Origin: Branchiostoma floridae | Lineage: Eukaryota; Chordata; Leptocardii; Amphioxiformes; Branchiostomatidae | Length of the DNA: 62,227 nt | Reading direction: 5' to 3' | NCBI RefSeq assembly: GCF_000003815.2 | Contig: NC_049982.1 | Coordinates: 32,791,767-32,853,993 of the forward strand | Translations under genes and position numbers: made by a program | Shown here: in pieces, positions 11,150 through 23,100 of the stretch | Position numbering within the stretch: the stretch's first letter is position 1 | Layout: the number at the start of each line of letters is the position of its first letter | Notes under the pieces: model-generated | The model's input: the letters and a program-made list of their open reading frames with translations, nothing else | Databases searched by the model: none | What the model was told of the DNA's origin: nothing

Positions 11150-11499
11150 AGGGCAGCCATCTTAGATTTTGACAAAAGAAGTAAGGAAATATGCATAAAT
11201 TATGAATTTTGAAAATAACATTGAATTTTATAGAATATAATTGTTGCCAAAATGTGTACCTTACCGAGAAGACCTTTTTTGAATTAAAACTGGCACATTT
11301 TGGCAAAAATATGCCTGTCAGAATTTCGTTGCCATGGCTACCCCCAAAAATGATAATTTTATATTATTGACCAAGAATATTTGCTAACAGTATATTGTGA
11401 TATGTTTTGAGTTCCGCAGCTTTAGCACTAGCCGATCATGGGTTATGTGAAATAAAAGTTGCCGAGTGCCTCAAAATTCCCCCTTTTGGTCAGAATAAG
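11150..11499 (+). mobile_element. 3' remnant of a second piggyBac-type MITE abutting the next copy
   Basis: GCAGCCATCTTAGATTTTGA, GCCTGTCAGAATTTCGTTGC and TTTAGCACTAGCC align in order with the 3' third of the intact element. It ends immediately before the TTAA of the element at 11,504, suggesting head-to-tail insertion. Confidence 0.5.
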
Positions 11500-11503
11500 T
11501 TAA

Positions 11504-12697
11504 CCCTATCCAGACTGGGCTCATTCGGCCCCCCCCCCCTTCGTATTTTCAAAACGGCTTTCTTTACGATCACCAAATTTGCAGGGGGTGTTATGCTCGT
11601 CGAGTTTTATAATTCCTGAATTTTTTTATATCTTTAGGACGTAATACGACGTAATATAACGTCATTACTTGATTTTTTGGCTAAAATGGGGAATTCCCAT
11701 AGTACCTAAATATCCCATTCAAAAAGTTACCAATAAAGGCTTCTTATCAATATTTAAGTGTTATAAAAGACTTCTGTTGTCAGAGGCTGAGGCAACGACG
11801 TCAAAATGACGTAAAATGACGTCATACAATGACGTCATCTGTAGTTTAGCTATCCGCCATCTGGGATTATCAACCTTAAATGCCTTAAGATACATTTTTT
11901 TTCAACATATAACGCTAAAACCCCATGAATCGGAATTAAAACATTCACATTAATGTTTTCTGTAAGAAAATACCAAGTATTGGTCAAATTTGAGTGAAAA
12001 TAAGCTGGTTATACTTTTCATCATGATATTGTCGGCCATCTTGGATTTTGAGCCATTACGTCATCTCATTACCACGATGTATTAATATTTAATCATAAAG
12101 GTTTAACTTAGATGTGTTAGACATTAAAGATATTTGAAAAGAAGTTAATTTTAGCAAGAAAATCCTAGAATCCCATTGTTTAAACCAATATTAGTGATAC
12201 GTTTATGAAGGTTAGACATCCAGGTAAGCAATATTCAAATACAATTCAATCTCTACAACTGGATAAAAAACGGATATTTACTTCCGGACGTTTCGAGTGA
12301 CATCCATCACTCTTCTTCAGCAAAAGCAGAATGAACTAGTCAGAACAATTCAATACCAGTACAGCTAACTATAAAAACTGGTTTAACCACTAAATCGTTA
12401 CACAAATGTAAATCATGTTAGGATAGTTCCTATGGGCAGACAATACCATAGGAAAAAAAAAATATTGTCCTTTGTGGTGCAATATTAGTGATTTTTTGTA
12501 AACTTTGCCTTTCAGAAACCCGTTGCCATGGCAACATGGAAAATTTTAAACGTACTCATGTTTTTTCCAATTGTTGCCAACAATATTCTAGGAAAAGTCA
12601 CGAAGTTTGGTTGTTCTAGCACAAGCCGTTCGGGAGCTATACGACGTCAAAGTTGCCTCAGGCACGTTTAGCCCCCCTCCAGCCAGTCTGGATAGGG
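11504..12697 (+). mobile_element. piggyBac-type MITE, full-length copy with TTAA target sites
   Basis: The left end is TTAA|CCCTATCCAGACTGGGCT and the right end AGCCAGTCTGGATAGGG|TTAA: inverted termini of about 17 bp flanked by TTAA on both sides. CCC termini with a TTAA target are the hallmark of the piggyBac superfamily. No transposase is present. There is a subterminal poly-C tract, and the interior holds several ACGTCA/TGACGTCA sites (11,640-11,840). A separate element is nested at 12,205-12,475. Confidence 0.82.
12205..12475. mobile_element. Nested repeat with GGACGTTTCGAGTGACATCC motif, possibly Penelope-like
   Basis: It interrupts the MITE at 11,504-12,697. The sequence around TCCGGACGTTTCGAGTGACA and CACTCTTCTTCAGC resembles flanks of Penelope-like elements in marine invertebrates. 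That resemblance is recalled, not tested. No ORF. Confidence 0.35.
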
Positions 12698-13025
12698 TTA
12701 AGTGCAAACGTGGTCCTTCTGATCTTTTGCATAAATTATGATGATGAGCTTGAATTAGCAACACCTTAACAAGTCAGAATATTCCTCTTACATTACGAAT
12801 CATTATATGTACACTGATCACCGATAATAATTGGAACTGAACTGTTATGAACAAAACCACTCGGTCATTTAAGTCGCAAAAAAGGTCGGGTTGTTGAGGG
12901 TTAAATTGGGCTAAACAGCTGCATTTACGTAAATATCAATATGAGAATATCAGTTTACTAGCAAAAAAACATGGTTTCAGTCGGGCGTTCTCTATTAAAT
13001 GAACGATGAGACAACATATACTCAC

Positions 13026-13830
13026 CGGGTAACTTCTATGTGGTGCCTCACTGTGCCTCACTGTGACTTTATCAGGACTCCAACCAAACTATAGATAAGA
13101 CTGCGATATCTGCTCCTAGGTAGACACATTTCAATCCCAGTGTCAGTTGACTGAAATGAATTATTCAAGATTTAGGACGAACCATTTCGCGAATGCCCAA
13201 CATCGAATGAACATGCAAATATTAGGAAAGAAAAAGGTAAGAAAAAACGTTTTCTTCTTAACAGATGTACTTAATCACAAGATTCATATTATTGTGTCAT
13301 AATGAAGCGTATACATGGTGTTTACAAACCTCCTTCATTGAAAAAACATCGCAATGAACTTGCCGGGCCATTTTTTATAAACACCAGACAGATTAAGCAT
13401 CGGGTTCCTGAATAGTTATCATAACACTCAGTTACGTAAGGTATATTCTACGTCTCTTTGTCAACATTTTGATTCCAAATATTTGCTAAAATGTTTGAAT
13501 ACTTCTCGGCCATTTCCAAATTTGTCAAAGTGTACAGGTTTGATGATCAGTAACTGAAGTTGTGAGTTGAACCTTCGCAAGTTCGGATATGTGCAATATT
13601 TGATCCCTCAAGCTTTGTCTCTAAATACCTACTTTTCGAAACACTAGTCTCCTCGTGCCAAAAAGAAATCGCAAAATGCCATCGAACTCTTACATAAGAA
13701 CAAAGATGGCTCTTCTTCAGATTCATCACAACATTGCTTGTCATATCCATATACCTTTGGCTTATCATATTCATATATCATTGACAAGCAGAAGAAAGTG
13801 GGTGGTTATCAAAGGGGCTCATTCGTGTTG
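13026..13830 (-). promoter_or_regulatory. Duplicated non-coding module, copy 1 (candidate first exon/promoter of gene A)
   Basis: On the minus strand a conserved stretch (TTGAATAATTCATTTCA, then AGATATCGCAGTC, then CTGATAAA) ends at 13,026 with the donor GTGAGTATA. The same order and donor occur at 26,918 and 29,719. Further upstream copy 1 shares GCCATCGAACT, TATACCTTTGGCTTA and GTGGGTGGTT blocks with the other modules. No coding frame is conserved, so an untranslated first exon plus promoter is the favoured reading. Confidence 0.5.
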
Positions 13831-14015
13831 GTAGTAATCATAGGGAAAAACTTTCTCCCAACACAAATGTAAACACGGATCTAAACGCTTACTAGAACTA
13901 AGATCCTTGAACATGAACTCAAAATTTGCAATTAGAACGTCTCATTGGACAAAGTCAGAATTCTGGACACCGAACAGAATTACTATGTAAATAATTGAGG
14001 CTATAAATAATGTAA

Positions 14016-14463
14016 ATACTACCGGTACAGATAATCCAGGTCCAGGTCCGGTTCAGGTACAGAGGATCAAATCCAGGTTTGGACCTGAACCTGGACCTGA
14101 TTCAGTATGTGAGAACTTGTGAATGGACGATAATCAAAACAATGAACTAATTCACAACAAAGAAATCTGTTTTGTAGAGGAATCGACCCCTACTGGCGTT
14201 TTAAAATTCTACAAGGCTTACTGCCCCTGTACTATTGACTGTAAAACTTGGTAAATGACTATAGACTCTACTCTTCTTCGCCATTGTTTTTTTCCTCGAC
14301 CTGTAAGCCCCGAAACGTGTAAAATCATGATCATATAATAGTGTTTATTTTCCAATTGGTCCAACATCCGGTCTACCGAATTTTTTCAGGTCCGGTTTTT
14401 CTGGACCGGTCCAATAAGAAAAACCGGTTTTATACCGGTACACTGTACCGTCACCCAGCCCTA
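14016..14463 (+). mobile_element. hAT-like MITE, left end degraded
   Basis: It matches the intact element at 36,912-37,328: ACCGGTACAGA start, the inverted CAGGTCCAGGTCCGG / GGACCTGAACCTGGACCTG hairpin, and a right end with CCGGTTTTATACCGGTAC then CACCCAGCCCTA. The left terminus and target duplication are not recognisable. Confidence 0.75.
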
Positions 14464-15469
14464 GTTGCCGTTATAAACTTCCTGGACGTATGACCAATTG
14501 CTGACGTCACGTATTCGCAAGATCATGTTTACGTAATATGGGCCATTAGTCATCAGTATTGATCCTAAAGAAGGCGAAGTAGTATTTCTCCTCGCATGTG
14601 CTCTTACACTCAGACTGAAAAAGGTAGTAACCGTATCAACTCTATAATCGACATTGATGCAGAGTAACAAGGACATACTTTACTCGTTCTCATTGAAATG
14701 TCGAAAATGGCATTTTTGGCCGAAAAATAAATCGGCTTTATTGTCAGTGAAAACTACGTGGTTGTTTAGGAAAATTCCCCTTTTAACCATGGCCAAAAAA
14801 TGGCAACTTATTATTTTCGGTCCCATTGGTAATGCATTACAGGGCAGGTAACGTTTGTTACAACAGCAGACTTTACCCTGTTTTCTTCGAAAGGACTCAC
14901 TTTATTGACTACATAATTTATGTATAAGTGGACATCCCTATGAACATTAAAAAAGTGGGCAGCTTTTTTACACCAGGTCAAATAGAAAGCTTAGACAGCT
15001 TTGAACAATGGTAACGTTTGTTACAGTCATTTCTGTACAACGTTTTGTTAAGCAAGGTGGGATACAAATGACAGTCAACAACCCTTTCAATTTTCTTTAC
15101 AAAACTTGAGAAACTGTACAGCGTCTCAAAAACTGTCCTTTCTAGTCTTAGGCGTGGATAATATAACCGTGGCAACCATCGTACTCATGGTGGTAACGTC
15201 TTCTTCCAGAAGGGGTCAATGTTGTTATCAAGAACACCATGCGCGTTGTGGAAGTCTGGATGGACCAGTATAAGGACATCTACTACAGGAGGCAAAAAAT
15301 GACGAAAACGGTCATGATCATGACACTGCATCTATGAGTAGGTAAACATCTAACTTGAAATACACCTACCATAAGGCAGCTAAACCATGTGCGTTTCACT
15401 CCAACTTACTTATATGTCCCTGATGCTAAACACTGCTTAATCACAAGCACAAACGCCTATCACTGGTAT

Positions 15470-15542
15470 TCTCTCTGTGTTTGTGTGTGTGTATTTGTGT
15501 GTGTGTGTGTGTATGTGTGGCGTGTGTGTGTGGTGTGTATGT

Positions 15543-15576
<34 letters not shown>

Positions 15577-15596
15577 TGTGTGTGTGTGTGTGTGGA
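15470..15596 (+). repeat. (GT)n microsatellite
   Basis: About 125 bp of TGTGTG with a few interruptions (GTGGCG, GTATGTG, GAG). Confidence 0.97.
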
Positions 15597-15804
15597 TTCT
15601 AGCTTAATCTTAAACATGATCTACATCCCTTGCTCCGTTAGATGTCACCAGGTGACCTGTCACAGAAACGGAAATTGCGTCACGTCCTAGGTTGCCGGAA
15701 CTTCACGTAGTATCTAAGGAATGTGTATCCGGAACTCTACGTTCCAGACCTAGTACCAAGAGCTTATGGTCAGGTGCTTGTTCTATATCTGTTTCTTGGC
15801 ATAA

Positions 15805-16286
15805 TTTGACTTATATATAACTTTATTGCACAACAATTGTTCGAGGTACAAAGTATGGCATCTACATAAACTACAGTTCTATAGCTTAACTAACTAATAG
15901 AGGAGTTGTAGTATGGGATAAGCTTCTTACAATCATTGGAAGCTTTTACAATCAGTTGAGGAGTTTCTAATATCCAAACCTTCTTTGATATATTTTCCTA
16001 TATCTGCCATGCAGGGATTGTCACATGTCATGATGTATTTGAATTTGCACTTCAGGTCCATTGAGATAAATCCTTGTGTATAAAATGACAACTTTCTGTA
16101 TAGAGAATTGCGTATTTCAGAATATTTGGGACATACAATCATAACGTGATATTCGTCTTCAATTAACTCTGGACAGAATGGACAAACCCTCTGGTCGATA
16201 GGGATTTTTTGGAATCTCCCGGTTTCTATATTTAATTTTTGACAGCCAATTCTGAGTATATGCACGATTTCTTTGACCACCAACAT
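15805..16286 (-). pseudogene. CR1-like non-LTR retrotransposon, 3' end (ORF2 tail plus 3' UTR)
   Basis: Residues KLNIETGRFQKIP, then R-x-CPFCPELIEDEYHVMI, then CPKYSEIRNSLY show the CPxC...EDEYH...CPxY...R pattern of the zinc-knuckle-like tail of CR1/L2-type reverse transcriptases. The reading frame stops at 15,933 and is followed by a short 3' UTR with an AATAAA near 15,822-15,827. The reverse transcriptase core is absent, so this is a 5'-truncated dead copy, as is typical of LINE insertions. Confidence 0.8.
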
Positions 16287-16289
16287 TTA

Positions 16290-19200
16290 AACCTCACTTT
16301 TAAGGGTACATGTAGATAAAAATGCTGCTCATGTGTATCAATTTTCATGCAAAGCTCACAATTATAGCAGAATATACATGTGAAAATTGAGTTGTATCGT
16401 TTGAATACGTTTTTTTTGCTTGTCTAGGTATTACATATGTCGACAGGTTTGTGTCTCGACGCCACTAACCCTAACGGCTTGGCTGGAATGAAAACAAGTC
16501 TCTAAACGTGTCATGGGCACGGCGGTAACCAGGTAGACAAACGAAACTTTATCACGTTGATTCAATCGGTACATTTTTCAACATTGTTATTACCGCCTTT
16601 TAGTAAATGGATTTATCAACCACTCGTTCATTCTTCTGTCCCAGTACTTTGAATATACAAGACATCACGAGCTGCGAACTCCAATTGGTCGAAACTGGGA
16701 CCTCTGTCTGCACTGTGCTAGATGTTCGCTAGATGTCATTACTACACACTGCACAGGTCCGAGTAAGGTTGTCCAAGACCAGCTTTGGTTATAACACAGG
16801 TAGGAATGAATTAAGATAACAAGGCTTAGATCAATATATAACATTATATCTGCATCAATGCTACTTTGATCTGAATACATGGATGGCATCTTCTAAGAAC
16901 ACCAGAACAGATGCGTGTGCGTTCCACAAAATAAATGGTAAAATTTGGTTCCCTTCATTGTATCATTGAATACCAAACAAAAGATCTTCTTTTTCGCATG
17001 GAAGAAGATATGAGATAAATAACTTTTATTCGCATGGTGATAATTACACTCCGTGTCGGGAGTTTGCTTACGAGGCTGCATGACAAAAGTGAACGTTATG
17101 AGTTTGTTGTCAGAGGATTATTTTTAACACAAACTAACTATTAGAAACCTTGGTTTAAATACGATTGTATCGTCAGCATTTAATTTAAATAAAAACCTGT
17201 ACATATTGATTGCAAGAAAGGGAAAGCATGTCATGGTTACTGCATTAGGGTTTGGCCAAGGTAGCATCATATCAGGGAGTGACGTAGTATTGATGCCATC
17301 CATTTTTTACCGTTCCACAGGAGAAGACGGTGTTGCATCTCTACACACATTATTGTCTGGAGGGAACGCCATATGGGGTCACCTTGGCGACGTGCAACGG
17401 ACAAGACAACCAGATATGGATACTAGAGAACATACGTTTACAAGACTAGCCACTTGAATTATATAATACCTTTTCGTCTTCTTCAACAATTTGGGCAATG
17501 AGCTTAGAGTATGAAACCTTCTAGAAAGTTCCTTTCTGGCAAACATGTTCAGAAAATTATGTCAGCTATCGCGGCATAAAAAAAACACCTCTGACTTGTC
17601 TTATTATCATTCCTCTCTAATTTGATGTCCATGTGTTTTTTTCTCCAATGCTTAGCCAAAAAAAATGATAACGTGGTCCTTCTGGTAGATATTTCATGCA
17701 CTATAATACCAAATTTCGGGCCCTTTTGACTTCATACCTTAGCACGCGAGGCAAAAACATACAGTTTTTGTCAGAAGGTGGAAAAAATTCAACAAAATCA
17801 CCATAATGGCATTGGCGGGTTAATGGCAAGGGGTTTGAAACGTGGGGAAGAAAAGCAGAGACTTTCCTCATACTAAAGCGAAAACAAAAAAGATGTACAT
17901 TGTGTAAAACATGTACTTTCTATAGTTAAATAAAAACTATATGTAATTTTGTTTTGTAAAAATCGACAAAAGTATTATCAACTGTGTTCCTTAACAATCG
18001 AATATGTATTACCAACTATAGTTACAGTAGTAAATGATCTGTTTTACACGTTTCTGTATGTCTTAAATGAGTCAGTTTACATTAGGCTATGTTAATATAA
18101 CATTAACGACCAGCATGTTCCTTCACTCACGGCTTTTATTTGGTGATAATGCAAGCTACCAGGAATAATGGGTATCATACGAGTATAAACATCAAGGCGG
18201 GTCATCGACCCAATCTAGGCATTTTATATTTTCTATGATAACAACAATAAAGACACAACATGATACATTTGTAATGTTACAAATAAAACAACGTTATAAA
18301 CAGTGATCGGCTTATGTTCTCCACCCTTTACCCACGTTCTTGATGTTTGAATAAACATACAATATGTATACCACGAGATGAAAGTTACAATGCATTACAT
18401 ACTATGATATTAATATAATAATCGGCAAGGCCTTTAAACATGAAACAAACTAGGAAACATGTATATAGAATGTATGTATAGACAGATAACATAAATACGA
18501 TTAAAAGATCTTCGTTGCAGAGGTTTATCAGTCGCGTATGAATTTAGTTACTCCAAATTTTCTTCAAGCAATGACAGTTTTTAAAGGTAAGCTACATACT
18601 TCAAGTTTTCGACGGCTGACAGTCCATCTTGCTCACGGAGAATGTCTCGGTCTCGCGAGAGAACACGAGAACTAGGTCAGGCTTACGTAGATCGAAATTA
18701 ATGGTTATAGATTTCTTTTCAAAAGGCAAACCATGCCCTGCTCTCAATGGCTCTCTATGTAGGACGCCAACAAAGTCATTTAAAATGATTGCTTTATGAA
18801 TGTGCAGGACGAGAACGTTCTGTCTGAATGATAAGTTTAAAATGATTATTTTTGAATGTGCATTGAAGAAGAGACCGTACACAAAGATTCATCCTTTCTT
18901 GCACCGTCATTAAAATAACGGTTGAGTCCTTGGAACTTAAGACTATGGCTAAGAAAGTAGGATACCGACTGCTGTGTAAATTACATTGTTACCAAAACCA
19001 GTGTACTATGTAACTGTTACTCAAGTTTCTAGATGTAAAATGGGGAAAAGTTAAACGTCCAGGTTGCATTCACTACATTAAGTGTCAGTGACACAGTAGA
19101 TATATCATTGTACATTAGCTTTTAAACCCTAATCTCGGCACAAACATTTTTCAATATCAACTTTTGGTCCATCATATTACAGCTGTTTAACTAATTATCA

Positions 19201-19990
19201 ATTTCAATGCGTCATATATTAATCGAAAGAACATTCGTTAACCCTTATGTCTAACTTTCATCGACGAGATAAGTGTATATTTATATTTTACAAAATTATT
19301 TTGCTGGCAAAATTCGGAGAACAACCAAGGCCATTAGCATTTTTAATGAAATAATTATATAATATGAAAATTGCAATGCCGATAAACGGCATAAAAAGTG
19401 TAATGCCTTAAAATCCCGTCTAGATATTCATAATTTTAATACAATCAGTATCTAAGGCCTACATTTAAATCAATAATCATGATTTGATTTAACATTGCAT
19501 GGATGGAAAATTAAACACATCATATTTTTTTTTGATTTCAGAGAAATCGATCATCAGTCCTTTGTAAAAGCATTTTTCTATGAATAATTTGTCAAAAGTA
19601 GAAAAAAAAGTTCTATCGATAGGAGCAACTTATGTTGTCATATGATGCAATATTCATTTTATTATATGGATAAGATGCAAACGCTTGTCAATTTTCTTAT
19701 GCTTAAAAGGGAAGGAAATGGCTATTTAACGAAAATACGCAAATAATGCAAAAACTTGAAGTAAAATTGATAGCTATCCATAAAAAAGTTAGAAGTTGTT
19801 ATCATAATGAAGGCAATGTTATTACCAGGCATTTTTTCGCACCCTCTCATCTGTTCTTATCACGGTTTTCAGAGGTAGTCATTTACATTAGTTTAACATG
19901 GTCTTACAGGAACACTCGATCAGTCAGAGTACATTAAATATAGATACGATCGCGAACCTCCTGTCCATAGTGCCCAACAATAATCTAGCT
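16290..19990. other. AT-rich intergenic spacer between genes A and B
   Basis: I found no supported gene. Open frames at 17,206-17,457 and 18,601-18,882 have no recognisable features or splice context. Confidence 0.5.
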
Positions 19991-19996
19991 CACGCT

Positions 19997-20187
19997 CTAT
20001 TTTCTTGTTCCTCTTTCTGTGTAGTCGACACAGCGAGGACAGTCACAATGGTAAATCGAGCTACCGCACCAGTTTAAAATGGAGCAGCATGGAGTCACAC
20101 CGTCAGGATCACATTCAGCAGGGTTACCATCATCTGCAGGGTAACCCTGGCCGCAACGCCAGTCGTCTCGCCACTTCTTCTTTGGAA
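19997..20187 (-). CDS. Gene B terminal exon: C-terminal cysteine-rich module
   Basis: KKWRDDWRCGQGYP, AECDPDGV, PCCS, WCGSS, HCDC, CVDY, then TERGTRK and TAG. The same eight cysteines as in A; the acceptor is CCTATAG. Confidence 0.85.
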
Positions 20188-23100
20188 CTATAGGATGAAA
20201 TTTGTGCAAAATTAAACAACCTCGCAGTCAACTATTGCATTGGGCGCTTAATTGATTTTTAGTTCATATCGTCAGGTGGAAATGTCTGACGGCTGAGCGC
20301 TGCAAGGTGATGCAAAATACAAAGTGTCGTAATTTATAAATGTCAAACCTACAAGAAAATACACTAATTTCAATGTAAATTAATCTAAAGAGAAAAAAAT
20401 CCCGTACCTTAATGTAAATATGAACCGGTCGGCAACGCCCAAAAAATGTGTTCTATATAGTTATTACCTCGGTTTGGCTAGCATATCATTATTACTTGGC
20501 ATTTTTACGTATATATAGCATAAATTCGTTCATTTATAACAAAAATCTCCTACTACCAGTATCTATTAATGGTTTTAGCGTAAGCCTTTCTGGCGTTTTG
20601 TGACATGGAAGTTTGCGCTCGAAAGACCAACCCCCGTATGAATAGGGTTAATCATCATTATCATTATTTAGAATAGCGTTAATCTAAAGCTGCACATTTC
20701 AGACAATAACATGTTAGTAAGAACATTTTAATTTTGCAGCTGGTTATATGTCACCGAACATCCTGTCGTTCATAAACAATGTTTTCTCACCTGACGAGGA
20801 TGTGATTCCGTAGAAGTTCAGCTCTGTTGGCCTGGGCTGCCAGCCTCCGTGAGTCCGAGTGATCACGAACTTCCAATACCGCGCTGTTCCATGGAAACCG
20901 CCGAACTCTTGGCGCTGCTTCGTACCTCCATCCACGGTAGTAATGGACACGACTTCCTCCCAGTTGTACGGACGCCCAGCTTCCGATTTCAGCAACCTGA
21001 AGGCTGCGATGTCATGCTCGGTGTTTCCGAAGTTGTTGACTGCGATGCGGGTCAGAGTATGGGGTGCTTTGAGGTCCAGTACGATGAACCAGCGGTTGTA
21101 GTTACGGTCGGTATCTTGAGGGTTCCAGTAGGTTTTGTCATCCCCATCCAAGACTTTAGCGGCATCATATGTCACGCCGTTGTCAACCCACGGGGTGCCG
21201 GTGGAGTCCACAACCCATGACGACTTTTGTACCAGCCATTGGCCCCAGGAAGACGACGCAGTATCTTTAACAACAGAAAAAAAGTAATTAGTACTGCACA
21301 GAATATATGTGCTGCGCTATTCCAAAACAACGTGCTTCGTTAACTGGGTGACTAGGCCAAGGAGTACATGTAATATTGATATGTAAAAAATGGTTACCAG
21401 AGATATAGGTGGTGTCCACGGGAGGGTGACCATTGGTGTAGGTAGTCTCCGCAATCGTCTGACCAGAGGTGTATGTGGTGTCCGCAGTGGGCTGACCAGC
21501 GATGTAGGTGGTGTTCACAACAGGCTGACCAGATATATAGCTTCTTGTGTCCACAGCAGGGGTGGATGTGGCGTCAATAGTCTGTAGATAGTAGAGAATC
21601 GAGTTGATTTTTTCAGTTCATACAGTAAAAAGAATAGGTGCTAAACATAAATACAGGCGGCGCTTTCTATCGTGTCAAACGTTATACAATGAACAATGCC
21701 CTCCAAAGTTTGCAGCAGTTTCCAGGGTGACAAATGCATTTGTGTTGGTTATAGCTTTATTATAATAAGTAGAATCAAGAATGTCGCATCACCTTTTGAA
21801 CGTCCCGATAACTGATGTTGTAGAAAAGCCAGGTTCCGACAACGATTGATGCAGTCAACAAGACAGCGACGCAAACCCAGCCATACGTGCAATCTGATGA
21901 TACATACAAACGTCAAGGTGTTGTTGAAAAATGCCTCATGTAATCAAACTATTTTATCTATGTCTCAGTTAATTAGTAGGTAATGAAGAAGCAAGCAGTC
22001 ACATTTAATCTGGAAAGCTTAAGACTCCTGTGTCTAGCATTTAATGTGGCCCGATTCCTGGGTCATGTGACGTTAACCCTATCTAGACCGGGCTTTTTTT
22101 GGGGATTCCTGGAGCAGTGGGGGGGGGGGGTCTCTATTGACCTTCCCTTCGTACTTTCAAAATGGGTCGGGTAACGATCACCAAATTTAGAGGGGATGAT
22201 GTACTGGTAAGATTTTACATTTTCTGTAATTTAGGTATCGTTATGACGTAATATGTCGTAATTATGACGTCATTATCTCATATTTTGGGCTAAAATTGTA
22301 TAAATATGGAATTTCCGCTATACCTAAAAATATTAAACAAAGCTATGGCTATAAAGGGTAACTTCTTTTGGTTCAAGTCTGCAAAGTCTTTTATTGCCAA
22401 TGACGACGACACTGATGCCTATATGACATCAGAGAAAGACTTCATTTGTCCACCATCTTAGATTGACAAGCTTGAATTTTCTAAAATACGTTTTCTTCTA
22501 CATATAACCGTACATAATGAAATTAGTAGATTTGGAAAAATACGCCTGTCAGAAACCCGTTCGTAGAATTGCTACCAATAATATTTCAGTAAAAGTAATT
22601 AAGTTTCGTAGTCCTAGCACACGTCGTTCGGCAGTCATACGACGTCAAATTTGGCGCAGGCACTTTTAACGCCCCCCCCCCCGTCTAACTAGGACTAAGA
22701 CTAACAATTTTTTTAAAGACGTCCTTACAACGCACGTCAGCAAAGCCTATGTCAAAACTATTTATACAGTTTATCATAATACCCACAGCATAAATTGAAA
22801 TACATCGTTTTCATTGTTGTTTCTTTTTCTCCTGTGAAAGCCTTAAATTCATTATTTTCTGTCATTGGTCGACCAAATGACCTAAAAGCTGTGAAGTGTA
22901 CCTATACCCAACCATTTTTCACGACAGGAGTAAATGCTGACACTTTGAATCCGAATCACATTGGAACAGTCATATTTTGCACGATTTGTGGATAGATGCA
23001 ATATGTTGTATTTTTAGCAACTGTTTCTCTAAAACCAAGAAAGTAAGGTATAATGCTAAAATGACGTTTTAACAAAGATCACCTTTATCTAGTGTTTAAA

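Noticed and set aside
15389-15690. Open frames rich in Val/Cys across the GT microsatellite
   Set aside because: These are translations of a simple repeat, not genes.
17206-17457. 83-codon frame (MIARKGKHVMV...)
   Set aside because: No domain, no splice context, no paralogue; within chance expectation for this length of DNA.
18601-18882. 93-codon minus-strand frame
   Set aside because: No recognisable features; not linked to either flanking gene.
20849-21220. Plus-strand open frames opposite the gene B discoidin exon
   Set aside because: They are antisense shadows of a well-supported minus-strand coding exon.
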